Source: UMGS692 sp963653425 | Lineage (GTDB): Bacteria; Bacillota; Clostridia; Christensenellales; CAG-314 | Length of the DNA: 11,132 nucleotides | Reading direction: 5' to 3' | Assembly (NCBI GenBank): GCA_963653425.1 | Contig: CAVJWC010000021.1 | Location: forward strand, 1-11,132 | Shown here: positions 1-6,629 of the stretch, one piece after another | Position numbering within the stretch: the first letter of the stretch is position 1 | Layout of the letters: each line of letters starts with the position of its first letter | The notes under the pieces: generated by a model | The model's input: only the letters and a program-made list of their open reading frames with translations | What the model was told of the DNA's origin: nothing | Databases searched by the model: none | Made by a program: the position numbers and the translations under genes

Positions 1-55
1 ACGTACCCGGTTCTATAGAAGAGCTTGTCGACGGATATCTTTATCTCAACACCAC
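1..55. repeat. Terminal inverted repeat, left arm (exact 55 bp)
   Basis: The first 55 bases equal the reverse complement of the last 55 bases; base 56 is the first mismatch (G here, A in the other copy). The arm lies inside the reading frame of the left BspA-like gene, and the paralogous gene at the other end carries it in the same frame. Similarity continues inward with substitutions. This is therefore a conserved stretch of two paralogous genes, cut off exactly where they stop being distinguishable, rather than a transposon end. No flanking target duplication can be assessed. Confidence 0.9.
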
Positions 56-1031
56 GGACAAAACGGGCGTAGCCAATCTGCTGTTCCAGCTGAGAAATTT
101 AGGCAGTTCCAATTCTTACTCCAGCTTACTCGAAGTAGCGTCTGCCAAAATCACGGGCGACTTAAAGACCCAAGTAACAAAAGTTTTCACGACGTTTAAC
201 CCCGATAACACCTTGTTTGTCGGTTCCAACTCCTTCGTAACCAGCGCTTCCTGGTCGGTTGAACGCGTAGTATTCGCCAGCGATCTTAAAGTCATCTCGG
301 CTCCTGCGGAAGACGTAATCGTAAGAATAGGAACAAAAACAGAAACAGACGGCATTGCTTCCGTTACTCCTTCGTCTTTCAGAATTCCCGCGACGGTCGA
401 AGTTATTATGCCGGGCGCTTTCAGAAACGTTCAGTCTGCTTCCAAAATCGAGCTGGCTAAACCCGCGACAAAAGTTCTTTCGGGCGCACTTTCCGACAGT
501 ATCAAATCCGTAAGCTCGGTAAGCGAAACGGCGATCAATAACGACCGTATTCAGAAAGGTAACGAGCTGATTACGGTAGAAGTTACGGGTAAAAAGAGTA
601 CGGGTAGTTCTGCCACCGCATATTTCGGATGTAAAGTAACGGAGAATATTTACAATAAAACTTCGAGTGATAATATCAACCCAGAGGATCGTATCTCAAA
701 CGGTTATTCTTGTACCGAAAATGCGGCAGGACTGGGCAACGACCTTTTCAGAAGCACGATCGACACGAGCATATGGACGCAGTACAAAGATGAAAGCGAT
801 AACAATAAAATAAAAGACGTAACTTTCACCGCTACCGGTGCGGTTAAAATCGACACCAAAGCTTTCCTTACTGCTTTCCCCAACGTAAACTCTCTTACCG
901 TTATTCGTACTAACAGAGTTAATGACAACAAAAACCGCGTTTTCCAGATACACGTTATGGCTTTCGATAACAGCGGTATGGTTCTTAACCTTATTATCGT
1001 CGTCAAAGAAAACGTGACAACAAACCCCTAA
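3..1031 (+). CDS. BspA-like leucine-rich-repeat surface protein, C-terminal part (5' end off window)
   Basis: The frame is open from the window edge to a TAA at 1029-1031, giving 342 residues with no stop, so the N-terminus lies outside. The segment IPATVEVIMPGAF followed by KIELAKPATKVLSGALSDS fits the BspA-type LRR_5 pattern (IP-x-x-V-x-x-I-x-x-x-AF). A second weaker unit precedes it (VERVVFASDLKVIS) and another lies near the C-terminus (KAFLTAFPNVNSLTVI). The protein ends with MAFDNSGMVLNL plus a short tail, which the right paralog also has. BspA-like proteins are usually secreted, cell-surface adhesion or binding proteins, but the export signal is not visible here. It is followed after 93 nt by the lipoprotein gene in the same direction, probably co-transcribed. 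The family call is moderate because the repeats are few and degenerate; a generic secreted LRR-like protein is the alternative. Confidence 0.6.
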   Translation, partial: VPGSIEELVDGYLYLNTTDKTGVANLLFQLRNLGSSNSYSSLLEVASAKITGDLKTQVTKVFTTFNPDNTLFVGSNSFVTSASWSVERVVFASDLKVISAPAEDVIVRIGTKTETDGIASVTPSSFRIPATVEVIMPGAFRNVQSASKIELAKPATKVLSGALSDSIKSVSSVSETAINNDRIQKGNELITVEVTGKKSTGSSATAYFGCKVTENIYNKTSSDNINPEDRISNGYSCTENAAGLGNDLFRSTIDTSIWTQYKDESDNNKIKDVTFTATGAVKIDTKAFLTAFPNVNSLTVIRTNRVNDNKNRVFQIHVMAFDNSGMVLNLIIVVKENVTTNP

Positions 1032-1044
1032 CCAAACACAGAAA

Positions 1045-1100
1045 GTAACCGCCGAATGCGGATTACGCTACCGAATGTAACCGCCAAAGGCGGATTACAT
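1045..1100 (+). repeat. Two tandem hairpin repeats in the spacer before the lipoprotein gene
   Basis: Two 22-nt units at 1045-1066 and 1077-1098 match at 20 of 22 positions with a 32-nt period. Each is self-complementary: GTAACCGC pairs with GCGGATTAC across a short loop, leaving one bulged A. The second stem can be extended to 1075-1085 pairing with 1089-1100. No T-run follows on this strand, so a simple intrinsic terminator is unlikely. The second hairpin ends 24 nt before the start codon, just upstream of the ribosome binding site. A REP-like repeat, an mRNA-processing site or a translation-control element are possible. A related hairpin occupies the equivalent place at 10203-10229. Confidence 0.65.
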
Positions 1101-1110
1101 AAAACTAAAA

Positions 1111-1117
1111 AAAGGAG
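1111..1117 (+). promoter_or_regulatory. Ribosome binding site fixing the lipoprotein start at 1125
   Basis: AAAGGAG lies 7 nt before ATG 1125. An in-frame ATG at 1056 would add 23 residues, but it lies within the hairpin repeats, has no Shine-Dalgarno sequence and would bury the signal peptide. The right paralog has the same AAAGGAG and spacing, which confirms the start. Confidence 0.9.
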
Positions 1118-1124
1118 AAAAAAC

Positions 1125-2564
1125 ATGAAAAACAAGAAACTCATTCTCGTTGCCGTTTTAGCGGCAGCAATGGTAATGCTCATGGCATGCGGTTTGGTTT
1201 CCAACGTTGAAAGCATCGCTTTCACCAAAGCTCCGGCTTCTACCTACGAGCAGGGCAAGGAAGTTTACGCAAAAGATTTCAGCGTAACGATCGTAGTAGC
1301 AGGCGTTAGCCAGGAAATTTACCTTAACGACTCTCGTCTCACCGTAGAAGGCGTAGTAGACGGCAAACTCGACACTTCTTCCGTAGGAACGAAGACTCTT
1401 AAAGTTACCTATCAGGGCGTTTCCGCTCAGATCACTTACGAAGTTCTTGCAACAGGAACTACTACGACTTGGGCTGACGAAAACGTAACCGGCGACGGTA
1501 AAGACCTTTATAACTTAATCAACAACGCTGAAGCCGGTGCCACTGTTACTCTTGAAAAAGACTACGACCTTGCGGATTATCAGTGGAAAGGTCTTGAAAT
1601 CAGCAAAAACATCACCATCAACGGTAACGGAAAAACTATCAAAAACATGACCATCACCGACAAAGCGGCGCTGTATACTATCGTTAGCGGAGAAAAAATT
1701 TCTACTAAAGATACGGCTGTAGCTGCGGGCTTTATCTCTGTCGTTAAGAACAACGCTGCCGTGACCGTAGAAGGTCTTACCTTTGAAGACGCTAAAATCG
1801 ACTACATAGACAGCTCCGAAACCAAGGCAGACAAACACCTCAGTAAAAACTACGGCGTAGTTATCGGCGCGTCTCTCGATACTTCGAACGGTGCTATCAC
1901 CGTTACCAACGTAACCGTAAAGAACGCATATCTCAGAGGTATGGGCGCTATGGGCGGTATCCTTGGCACAAGCTACACGGGAACGAAAACAATCACCGGC
2001 TGTCAGGTACTCAACAGCACTTTCGTAGGCGTTAACCCCGTAACGGAAACCACCGCAGACGGCGAAGGCGATAAGATCGGCGGTATCGTAGGTAAAATCG
2101 GCGGTAGCAATTGCGAAGTTAAAGAAAATAAGGTTCTCGTACAGATCAGCGGTACCCGTGACCTTGGCGGTATAATCGGTATTATCCTTGCCAACACGAG
2201 TATAACCATTACCAATAATAAAGTCCTTACAGGTTCCGTTATCATGACTTCCGTTATGGGCGGTGTGACTCCCTCTAAAGGTTCCAGAAACGCAGGCGGT
2301 ATCGTAGGTTCTATTTATTTAGAAAATTATGTAAGTACAATTACGATCGACAAAACAAACACTTTCGCAGGAACCGTAGCTAACAACTCGGCTTATGAAG
2401 ACTCTCTTGCAAACACGTACATCGGCGGTTACTCGTTCAGTATTTATGGAGGCTCAAGTGTAACGGTCAACGGTACGGCTGTCAAATCTACCCAGAACAG
2501 CAAATTTGCTGACTGGAAAACAGAAATTGAAACGATCAATAACAATATCAAAAACGCAGATTAA
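1125..2564 (+). CDS. Secreted lipoprotein with Ig-like (Big_3-type) domain and GLUG/beta-helix region
   Basis: The protein has 479 residues. It opens with a lipoprotein signal peptide: positive residues MKNKK, a hydrophobic stretch at about 6-19, and lipobox LMAC with the lipidated Cys at 22. Residues about 28-107 resemble the bacterial Ig-like group 3 domain (STY...F.V.I...DSRLTV.G...DGKLDTSSVGTKT..V.YQG). From about 150 onward the sequence is rich in short beta strands such as ITINGNGKTIKNMTIT and carries GG[IL]xG motifs at residues 277, 319, 348 and 391. These resemble GLUG motifs on a right-handed beta-helix. I see no catalytic signature; a surface binding or adhesin-like role is inference. 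The gene follows a BspA-like gene and ends at a strong terminator. The right paralog at 8760-10178 has the same architecture. Confidence 0.8.
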   Translation: MKNKKLILVAVLAAAMVMLMACGLVSNVESIAFTKAPASTYEQGKEVYAKDFSVTIVVAGVSQEIYLNDSRLTVEGVVDGKLDTSSVGTKTLKVTYQGVSAQITYEVLATGTTTTWADENVTGDGKDLYNLINNAEAGATVTLEKDYDLADYQWKGLEISKNITINGNGKTIKNMTITDKAALYTIVSGEKISTKDTAVAAGFISVVKNNAAVTVEGLTFEDAKIDYIDSSETKADKHLSKNYGVVIGASLDTSNGAITVTNVTVKNAYLRGMGAMGGILGTSYTGTKTITGCQVLNSTFVGVNPVTETTADGEGDKIGGIVGKIGGSNCEVKENKVLVQISGTRDLGGIIGIILANTSITITNNKVLTGSVIMTSVMGGVTPSKGSRNAGGIVGSIYLENYVSTITIDKTNTFAGTVANNSAYEDSLANTYIGGYSFSIYGGSSVTVNGTAVKSTQNSKFADWKTEIETINNNIKNAD

Positions 2565-2582
2565 TCTCAACAATCCAAAACG

Positions 2583-2613
2583 AAAAGAGCGGAGTCACAT
2601 CCGCTCTTTTTTT
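2583..2613 (+). terminator. Bidirectional intrinsic terminator between convergent genes
   Basis: A perfect 11-bp stem, AAAAGAGCGGA (2583-2593) with TCCGCTCTTTT (2600-2610), has a 6-nt loop GTCACA and continues into more T residues on the plus strand. On the minus strand the stem is followed by a T-rich stretch. It can therefore stop both the left lipoprotein transcript and the incoming SSB-like transcript, whose stop codon (2612-2614) overlaps its edge. Confidence 0.9.
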
Positions 2614-3274
2614 ATGCCTCGATTTCGCCCAAAAGGCTTTCTTCTCTCTCGCGGAAAGCCTCGCCCGTCTCGATTTTCGCTATACTCACCTCGTAAGCCG
2701 TTCTTTTCTCGGCGGTTTCGTCCTCCTGCCGTTTGAGGTACACACGACTCTGAAATCTCCCCGACGCGGTCAGCCTTTCGCCTATGGGCAGAAACTTCAC
2801 GAACCGCGCGTTTCTCCCCCAGCATATCGCCGGAATGTAATCGCTTTTCCCGTAGGACCTGTTCACCGCGAGAAGAACGTCGCATATCTCCCTGCAAAAG
2901 GGCGTTTTTCGGTAGACGGGAGGTTTACACAGATACCCCGTGAGCGTAACCGTGTTGGAACTTCGGCTTTTTCCCTCCGTCGGGAAGAGTTCCTGCGCGA
3001 AAACGGTAAGTATGAGCTTGCTTTTTCCGCATATAAGCTTGTTGTAACTTCGTATCTGTCCCGTAAGGCAAACGCTTTCGCCTTTCATAAAAGGAAATCC
3101 GCGTAAAAGCCTTTCCGATACGGTAACGGGAAGAATATCGGGCGTTCCCGACAATCTCACGACCAGAAGCGAGAATCCGAAAAACCGTTCTCCGTAGAGT
3201 TCGTGCGAAAAACGCGCGTCCGAAAGGATTTCGCCCGTAAGTTGTATTTTGTTTGCGGATGTGTCGTAATTCAT
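2612..3274 (-). CDS. Single-stranded DNA-binding protein with two OB folds (clostridial type)
   Basis: The protein has 220 residues. Two consecutive OB-fold-like segments are visible: residues about 8-98 (IQLTGEI...FSHELYGERFFGF...RLSGTPDILPVTVSERL...VCLTGQIRSYNK) and about 107-202 (NTVTLTGYLCKPPVYRKTP..REICDVLLAVNRSYGKSDYIPAICWGRNA). The second segment resembles canonical SSB in the LAVNR and YIPAICWGRNA blocks. I know this double-domain form from Clostridia, where it is annotated as an SSB-like protein. It is longer than canonical SSB (about 150-180) and lacks the acidic DDDIPF-type tail, so it is probably not the main replicative SSB. The start at 3274 has AAGGAG upstream. It is 12 nt downstream of the deacetylase gene, so both are probably one transcript. 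The specific cellular role is unknown. Confidence 0.8.
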   Translation of the reverse strand: MNYDTSANKIQLTGEILSDARFSHELYGERFFGFSLLVVRLSGTPDILPVTVSERLLRGFPFMKGESVCLTGQIRSYNKLICGKSKLILTVFAQELFPTEGKSRSSNTVTLTGYLCKPPVYRKTPFCREICDVLLAVNRSYGKSDYIPAICWGRNARFVKFLPIGERLTASGRFQSRVYLKRQEDETAEKRTAYEVSIAKIETGEAFREREESLLGEIEA

Positions 3275-3286
3275 TTTTTCTCCTTG

Positions 3287-4069
3287 TTATCGTGCGTTTT
3301 TATATTGTCTGCCCGTGTGATCTATAGTAAAGTCTTCAGTATAAATAAGTTCGCCCGCCTTAACAAATTCGTATCCTCTTCCTTTAAGAGCCGAAATTAT
3401 AAGCGGAAGAGCTTTGGTTATATATTTGCCGTTGTTGTGGCAAAGAATAATCGAGCCTTTCTTTACGAGTTTTTCTACGCGCTGAACGATTTCCGCAGGC
3501 GGAATACCCTTCCAGTCGAGCGTATCAACGTCCCACTGAACGGTCTGAATTTTAAGTTCTTCGCACACGGAAATAAGCTTGTTGTCGTAATCCCCGAAGG
3601 GCGGACGGAAAAGCCTGACTTTACAGCCTGCCGACCGTTCTATAAGTTTAATCGAAGTTAAAAGTTCGTCGGTGATTTTCTCTTTGGTAAGCTTAGGCAT
3701 ATTGGGGTGCGTCATGGAATGCGTCCCTATCTCGAAACCTCTCTCGTAAATCTCTTTTGTAAGTTCGGGGTATTTTTCTACCCAGAAGCCCACGAGGAAG
3801 AAAGTGGCTTTTATTCCTTCGCTTTCGCATATATCCATAATCTCTTTGGTTTTGTCCGCTCCCCACGCCGCGTCGAAAGTTATCGCGACTTTCTTTTCGT
3901 CGGTTTCCACGCTGTACACGGGAAGTTTCCGCACAGCTCCCGCAATTACGGGCATTATCTCCAGCGACGCCAGAAGTAAAACGTATAAAGCCGTCAGCAG
4001 AGTTGCGACTGCTGGTATTCTGTAATCCGAAAGTATCTTTTCGGCGGTGGTTCGTTTTTTTGTTTTCAT
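3287..4069 (-). CDS. Membrane-anchored polysaccharide deacetylase (CE4/NodB domain, PdaB-like)
   Basis: The protein has 260 residues. A positive N-terminus is followed by one hydrophobic segment (about 18-45), an uncleaved anchor or signal, placing the catalytic domain outside the membrane. The NodB motifs appear in order: TFDAAWG (64-70, D66 the likely base), THSMTH (H117 and H121, zinc ligands), RPPFGDYD (155-162), WDVDTLDW (179-186) and the final LCH (H211). The family de-N-acetylates N-acetylhexosamines in peptidoglycan or related glycans. The usual TFDD second Asp is Ala67 here, as in the sporulation-type PdaB group (TFDxxWG), so a spore or peptidoglycan role is plausible. The start at 4069 has AGGAG 6 nt upstream. 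It is the first gene of the minus-strand pair with the SSB-like gene and diverges from mazG. Confidence 0.85.
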   Translation of the reverse strand: MKTKKRTTAEKILSDYRIPAVATLLTALYVLLLASLEIMPVIAGAVRKLPVYSVETDEKKVAITFDAAWGADKTKEIMDICESEGIKATFFLVGFWVEKYPELTKEIYERGFEIGTHSMTHPNMPKLTKEKITDELLTSIKLIERSAGCKVRLFRPPFGDYDNKLISVCEELKIQTVQWDVDTLDWKGIPPAEIVQRVEKLVKKGSIILCHNNGKYITKALPLIISALKGRGYEFVKAGELIYTEDFTIDHTGRQYKNAR

Positions 4070-4145
4070 CCTTTTCTCCTTCGATTATAGGTCGTATAGT
4101 CCTTTGAAAAGTGACGGATCGTGTTGCCATAAAGCTTCTTTTGTC

Positions 4146-4170
4146 GTAAACGGAAGCGTGTTGCGTTTAC
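4146..4170. promoter_or_regulatory. Dyad in the divergent intergenic region, possible operator
   Basis: GTAAACG at 4146-4152 and CGTTTAC at 4164-4170 form perfect 7-bp arms with an 11-nt spacer, about 18 nt centre to centre. The dyad sits 24 nt upstream of the -35 region proposed for mazG and 76 nt before the deacetylase start. The geometry suits a dimeric regulator, but a chance palindrome is possible. Confidence 0.35.
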
Positions 4171-4194
4171 TTTCGCGGAATATCTCATAAAACG

Positions 4195-4224
4195 TTGGAC
4201 TTTCTCGTGCGTTTATAATATAAT
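4195..4224 (+). promoter_or_regulatory. Sigma-A-type promoter for the mazG-yitT-mnmE-rsmG direction
   Basis: A perfect -10 TATAAT at 4219-4224 is preceded by an 18-nt spacer and TTGGAC (4195-4200), a weak match to TTGACA. The region is very AT-rich (overlapping TATAAT at 4214-4219). Transcription would start near 4231, giving a leader of about 87 nt before the mazG start. No equally good promoter is visible for the divergent deacetylase gene. Confidence 0.6.
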
Positions 4225-4259
4225 ATACTTGTGTATTTTGGTGTTATGACAAAAAACAA

Positions 4260-4305
4260 AAGCCCGAGGGCTTATCACCTGATATACAAGGACAAAAAAG
4301 TCCTT
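4260..4305 (+). promoter_or_regulatory. Two small stem-loops in the mazG leader
   Basis: AAGCC/GGCTT (4260-4264 with 4269-4273, loop CGAG) and AAGGAC/GTCCTT (4288-4293 with 4300-4305, loop of six A) lie in the predicted leader. The second ends 2 nt before the GGAGG ribosome binding site (4308-4312), so it could modulate access to it. Neither matches a riboswitch class that I recognise. Confidence 0.3.
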
Positions 4306-4317
4306 TCGGAGGATAGA

Positions 4318-5739
4318 ATGAAGATTACGGTCGTGGGATTGGGAACCCGTCCCGAAGATATAACCGAATGCGGAAAAAAGGCGATATTATCTGCCGATTA
4401 CGTGCTTATTAAGACGGAAAAAAGCCTGACTTACGGCTTTTTCACGGAAAACGATATAAAAGTTTCGAGTTGCGACGGGCTTTACAACAAAGCCGGGTCT
4501 TTCGACGAACTTAACGAACTTATCGTCGGGAGAGTTCTTTTAAGAGCCAAAAATCACAGGAAATTCGTGTTCTGCGTAAACGGTTCGGGAAGCGACGACG
4601 CCGTGGTAGGTAAACTTTCCCGAACGGAAGGCGTTGAAGTCGAACTTATCTCGGGCGTATCCAACGCGTCCGTTATGCTTTCGAGGCATATAGATCCCGC
4701 GTATATTACCCTTCCTTCGGCGGAAGCGGAACTTCTCATAAACTACGACGCCCGTCTGCCTCTTATAATTACCGAAATATACAGCGTTGACGACGCAAGC
4801 AACCTTAAACTTCGTCTTATGGAATTTATGGACGACGAAACCGACGTCGAAATCTATATAGGCGGAGAATATAAGACCATTAAGCTTTATACGCTCGATA
4901 TGCAGTCGGGTTACGATTACAGAACCGCGCTTTACGTTCCTTCTCTTCCTCTCCTTGAAAGAAAGAACTTCGGATACGGCGACGTTATCGAAATTCTCCG
5001 CGTTTTAAGGGGAGAAAACGGTTGCAGTTGGGACAAGGCGCAGACTCATATGAGTCTCAGAAAGAACAACATAGAAGAGGCTTACGAACTCGTGGACGCC
5101 ATTACCAATAACGACCTCGACAATATGATAGAGGAGCTGGGCGACTATATTCTGCAGGCGATTTTCCACGTTGAAATTGCCCGTGAAGAAGACGAATTCG
5201 ATTACAGAGACGTTTACGGCAGACTTTGTGAGAAACTCATATCCCGCCACACGCATATTTTCGGTTCGGATAAAGCCGCAAGCGCCGAAGAAGCCCTTAA
5301 AATATGGGAAAAGAATAAGCTTATAGAAAAGCATTCTCAGTCGGTAACGGAAACGCTTAAAGACGTTCCGCTTTCTATGGCAGCCCTTAAACGCGCGGAA
5401 AAGGTTCAGAAACGCGCGGGAAAGGTAGGTTTCGAATGGGAAGACGTTTCGGGCGCGATAAACAAAACCTTCGAAGAAATGAAAGAAGTCCTCGAAACTT
5501 TGGGTAAGGACGACGAAAACACGGAAAAAGAAATGGGCGACCTGTTCTTCGCGCTGTGTAACGTCTGCAGGTACCTGAAAGTCGACCCCGAAGTGGCTTT
5601 GTCGGGAACTACCGATAAGTTCATACGAAGATTTGCATCTATAGAAGAAGAACTCGCAAAACGAGGAAAAACTCCCGCGGAAAGCACGCTCGAAGAAATG
5701 GACGCGCTCTGGAACGAAGCCAAGAAAAGAGGAATCTGA
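4318..5739 (+). CDS. mazG: YabN-type MazG: tetrapyrrole-methylase-like domain fused to nucleotide pyrophosphohydrolase
   Basis: The protein has 473 residues, near the roughly 490 of Bacillus YabN. The N-terminal domain (about 1-210) resembles tetrapyrrole (SAM-dependent) methylases: it starts MKITVVGLGT and has an ISGVSNAS segment, but the usual GxGPG glycine loop is altered to GLGTRPED. The C-terminal half contains two MazG modules. The first has EEAYELVD (253-260), EELGD (272-276) and RHTHIFG (310-316). The second has EEMKE (386-390) and EMGD (405-408). MazG enzymes hydrolyse nucleoside triphosphates to monophosphates and pyrophosphate, cleaning non-canonical nucleotides. The start at 4318 is chosen for GGAGG at 4308-4312; the frame stays open upstream to GTG 4231, but that lies at the predicted transcript start. 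It is the first gene of the plus-strand run, with yitT 23 nt downstream. Confidence 0.9.
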   Translation: MKITVVGLGTRPEDITECGKKAILSADYVLIKTEKSLTYGFFTENDIKVSSCDGLYNKAGSFDELNELIVGRVLLRAKNHRKFVFCVNGSGSDDAVVGKLSRTEGVEVELISGVSNASVMLSRHIDPAYITLPSAEAELLINYDARLPLIITEIYSVDDASNLKLRLMEFMDDETDVEIYIGGEYKTIKLYTLDMQSGYDYRTALYVPSLPLLERKNFGYGDVIEILRVLRGENGCSWDKAQTHMSLRKNNIEEAYELVDAITNNDLDNMIEELGDYILQAIFHVEIAREEDEFDYRDVYGRLCEKLISRHTHIFGSDKAASAEEALKIWEKNKLIEKHSQSVTETLKDVPLSMAALKRAEKVQKRAGKVGFEWEDVSGAINKTFEEMKEVLETLGKDDENTEKEMGDLFFALCNVCRYLKVDPEVALSGTTDKFIRRFASIEEELAKRGKTPAESTLEEMDALWNEAKKRGI

Positions 5740-5751
5740 GATAAAGGACTG

Positions 5752-5766
5752 ATGCTTGAACTATGA
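5752..5766 (+). other. Possible four-codon minicistron overlapping the YitT start
   Basis: ATG CTT GAA CTA TGA begins 3 nt after AAAGGA (5743-5748) and ends with an ATGA overlap onto the YitT start codon at 5763. The Shine-Dalgarno sequence is too far from the YitT ATG but close to this one. A coupling peptide is possible; equally, the site may simply be a weak initiation region. Confidence 0.2.
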
Positions 5767-6614
5767 AAAACTTTCTTAATATACTTAAAAACGTCGGTAT
5801 TTGTTTTCTTTCGGGAATAATCGTAGCCTTTGCGCTTCACGTTTTCGCAAATCCCAACAACTTCGCGCCCGGCGGAGTCAACGGTTTTGCTTCCATAGTG
5901 GGATACCTTACGGGCATAAACATGGGTTGGTTCGTAATTCTCTTCAATCTGCCCATTCTTATTCTCGTATTCATAATAATAGACAGGCGTACGAGCGTCT
6001 ATATAATGATTTATATGGCGGTTCAGGCTTTGGGACTTATAGTACTCGAAAAGTTGAATTTCCCGCAATACAAGACCGAAAACAACCTTATTTTCGCGTG
6101 TATAGCCGCGGGTATCATTTCGGGCTTCGGCTATTCGATAATGATGCGTTGTTTCGGAGCAGCGGGAGGAACTTACGCCATTTCCGCGCTTATCACCAAG
6201 TTCAAACCCGATAAAAACACGGCTGTCGTTTCCTTTATACTGGACAGCTCCGTGGTTCTCGTATCCTTTTTCGTGTACGGAATGAAAATCGAACCCGTTA
6301 TAAGCACGCTTATAAACCTCTTCCTTGCAAACTACGTCATAGACTACGTTCTTCAGGGAATGAAAGTCGGCTATAAAATCGAAATCATTACCGATTATCC
6401 CGAAGAAATCGCAAAAGACCTTATCGAAGCCACCAAACACGGCGTTACCGAACTTTCTGTAAGAGGAATGTACACCAAAGAAGAAAGATACGAACTCATG
6501 TGTATAGTCCGTCGCCGTCAGGTAGGTCTCGTAATGAAGATAATTAAAAACTACCCCCATTCTTTTGCAAACATATCCAAGGTAAATCAGGTTATAGGAA
6601 GATTCAAGAAGTAA
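5763..6614 (+). CDS. YitT-family membrane protein with C-terminal DUF2179 domain
   Basis: The protein has 283 residues, typical for the family. About five or six membrane segments are visible (roughly 11-30, 55-73, 79-97, 108-128, 155-173 and 178-197). The family's FANPNNFAPGGVNGFA block is at 28-43 and a glycine-rich GAAGGTYA segment follows at about 132. The soluble C-terminus (about 222-277: HGVTELSVRGMYTKEERYEL, then IIKNYPHSFANIS) is the DUF2179 domain, thought to be a regulatory or ligand-binding module. The transported substrate of most YitT proteins is unknown. An in-frame TGA at 5757-5759 makes ATG 5763 the earliest possible ATG. The AAAGGA at 5743-5748 is 14 nt away, unusually far, so translation may be coupled to mazG or to a four-codon minicistron that overlaps this start. 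Confidence 0.88.
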   Translation: MKNFLNILKNVGICFLSGIIVAFALHVFANPNNFAPGGVNGFASIVGYLTGINMGWFVILFNLPILILVFIIIDRRTSVYIMIYMAVQALGLIVLEKLNFPQYKTENNLIFACIAAGIISGFGYSIMMRCFGAAGGTYAISALITKFKPDKNTAVVSFILDSSVVLVSFFVYGMKIEPVISTLINLFLANYVIDYVLQGMKVGYKIEIITDYPEEIAKDLIEATKHGVTELSVRGMYTKEERYELMCIVRRRQVGLVMKIIKNYPHSFANISKVNQVIGRFKK

Positions 6615-6629
6615 AAGGCAGAAAGTCGG

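Larger units (their letters stand above)
1..2580 (+). repeat. Left copy of an inverted, diverged two-gene surface cassette
   Basis: This unit holds a partial BspA-like gene, a spacer with hairpins, an Ig/GLUG lipoprotein gene and a short 3' tail. The same order appears at 8745-11132 on the opposite strand. Homology can be followed from the window edge, through both genes, to just past the lipoprotein stop, where both copies read TTAATCTCAAC before diverging. The terminators that follow are different sequences, so the duplicated unit ends before them. Divergence is uneven: near-identical at the window edge and at the signal-peptide region, strongly diverged elsewhere. Confidence 0.8.

Noticed and set aside
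1045..1100. CRISPR-like repeats
   Set aside because: There are only two units, with a 10-nt gap, both strongly self-complementary, and no cas gene is present.
4084..4089. TATAAT on the minus strand as the deacetylase promoter
   Set aside because: It would start transcription on top of the ribosome binding site (4076-4080), and no good -35 lies at the right distance.
4231..4317. N-terminal extension of mazG from GTG 4231
   Set aside because: The GTG coincides with the predicted transcript start, has no ribosome binding site, and the family N-terminus begins at the ATG at 4318 behind GGAGG.
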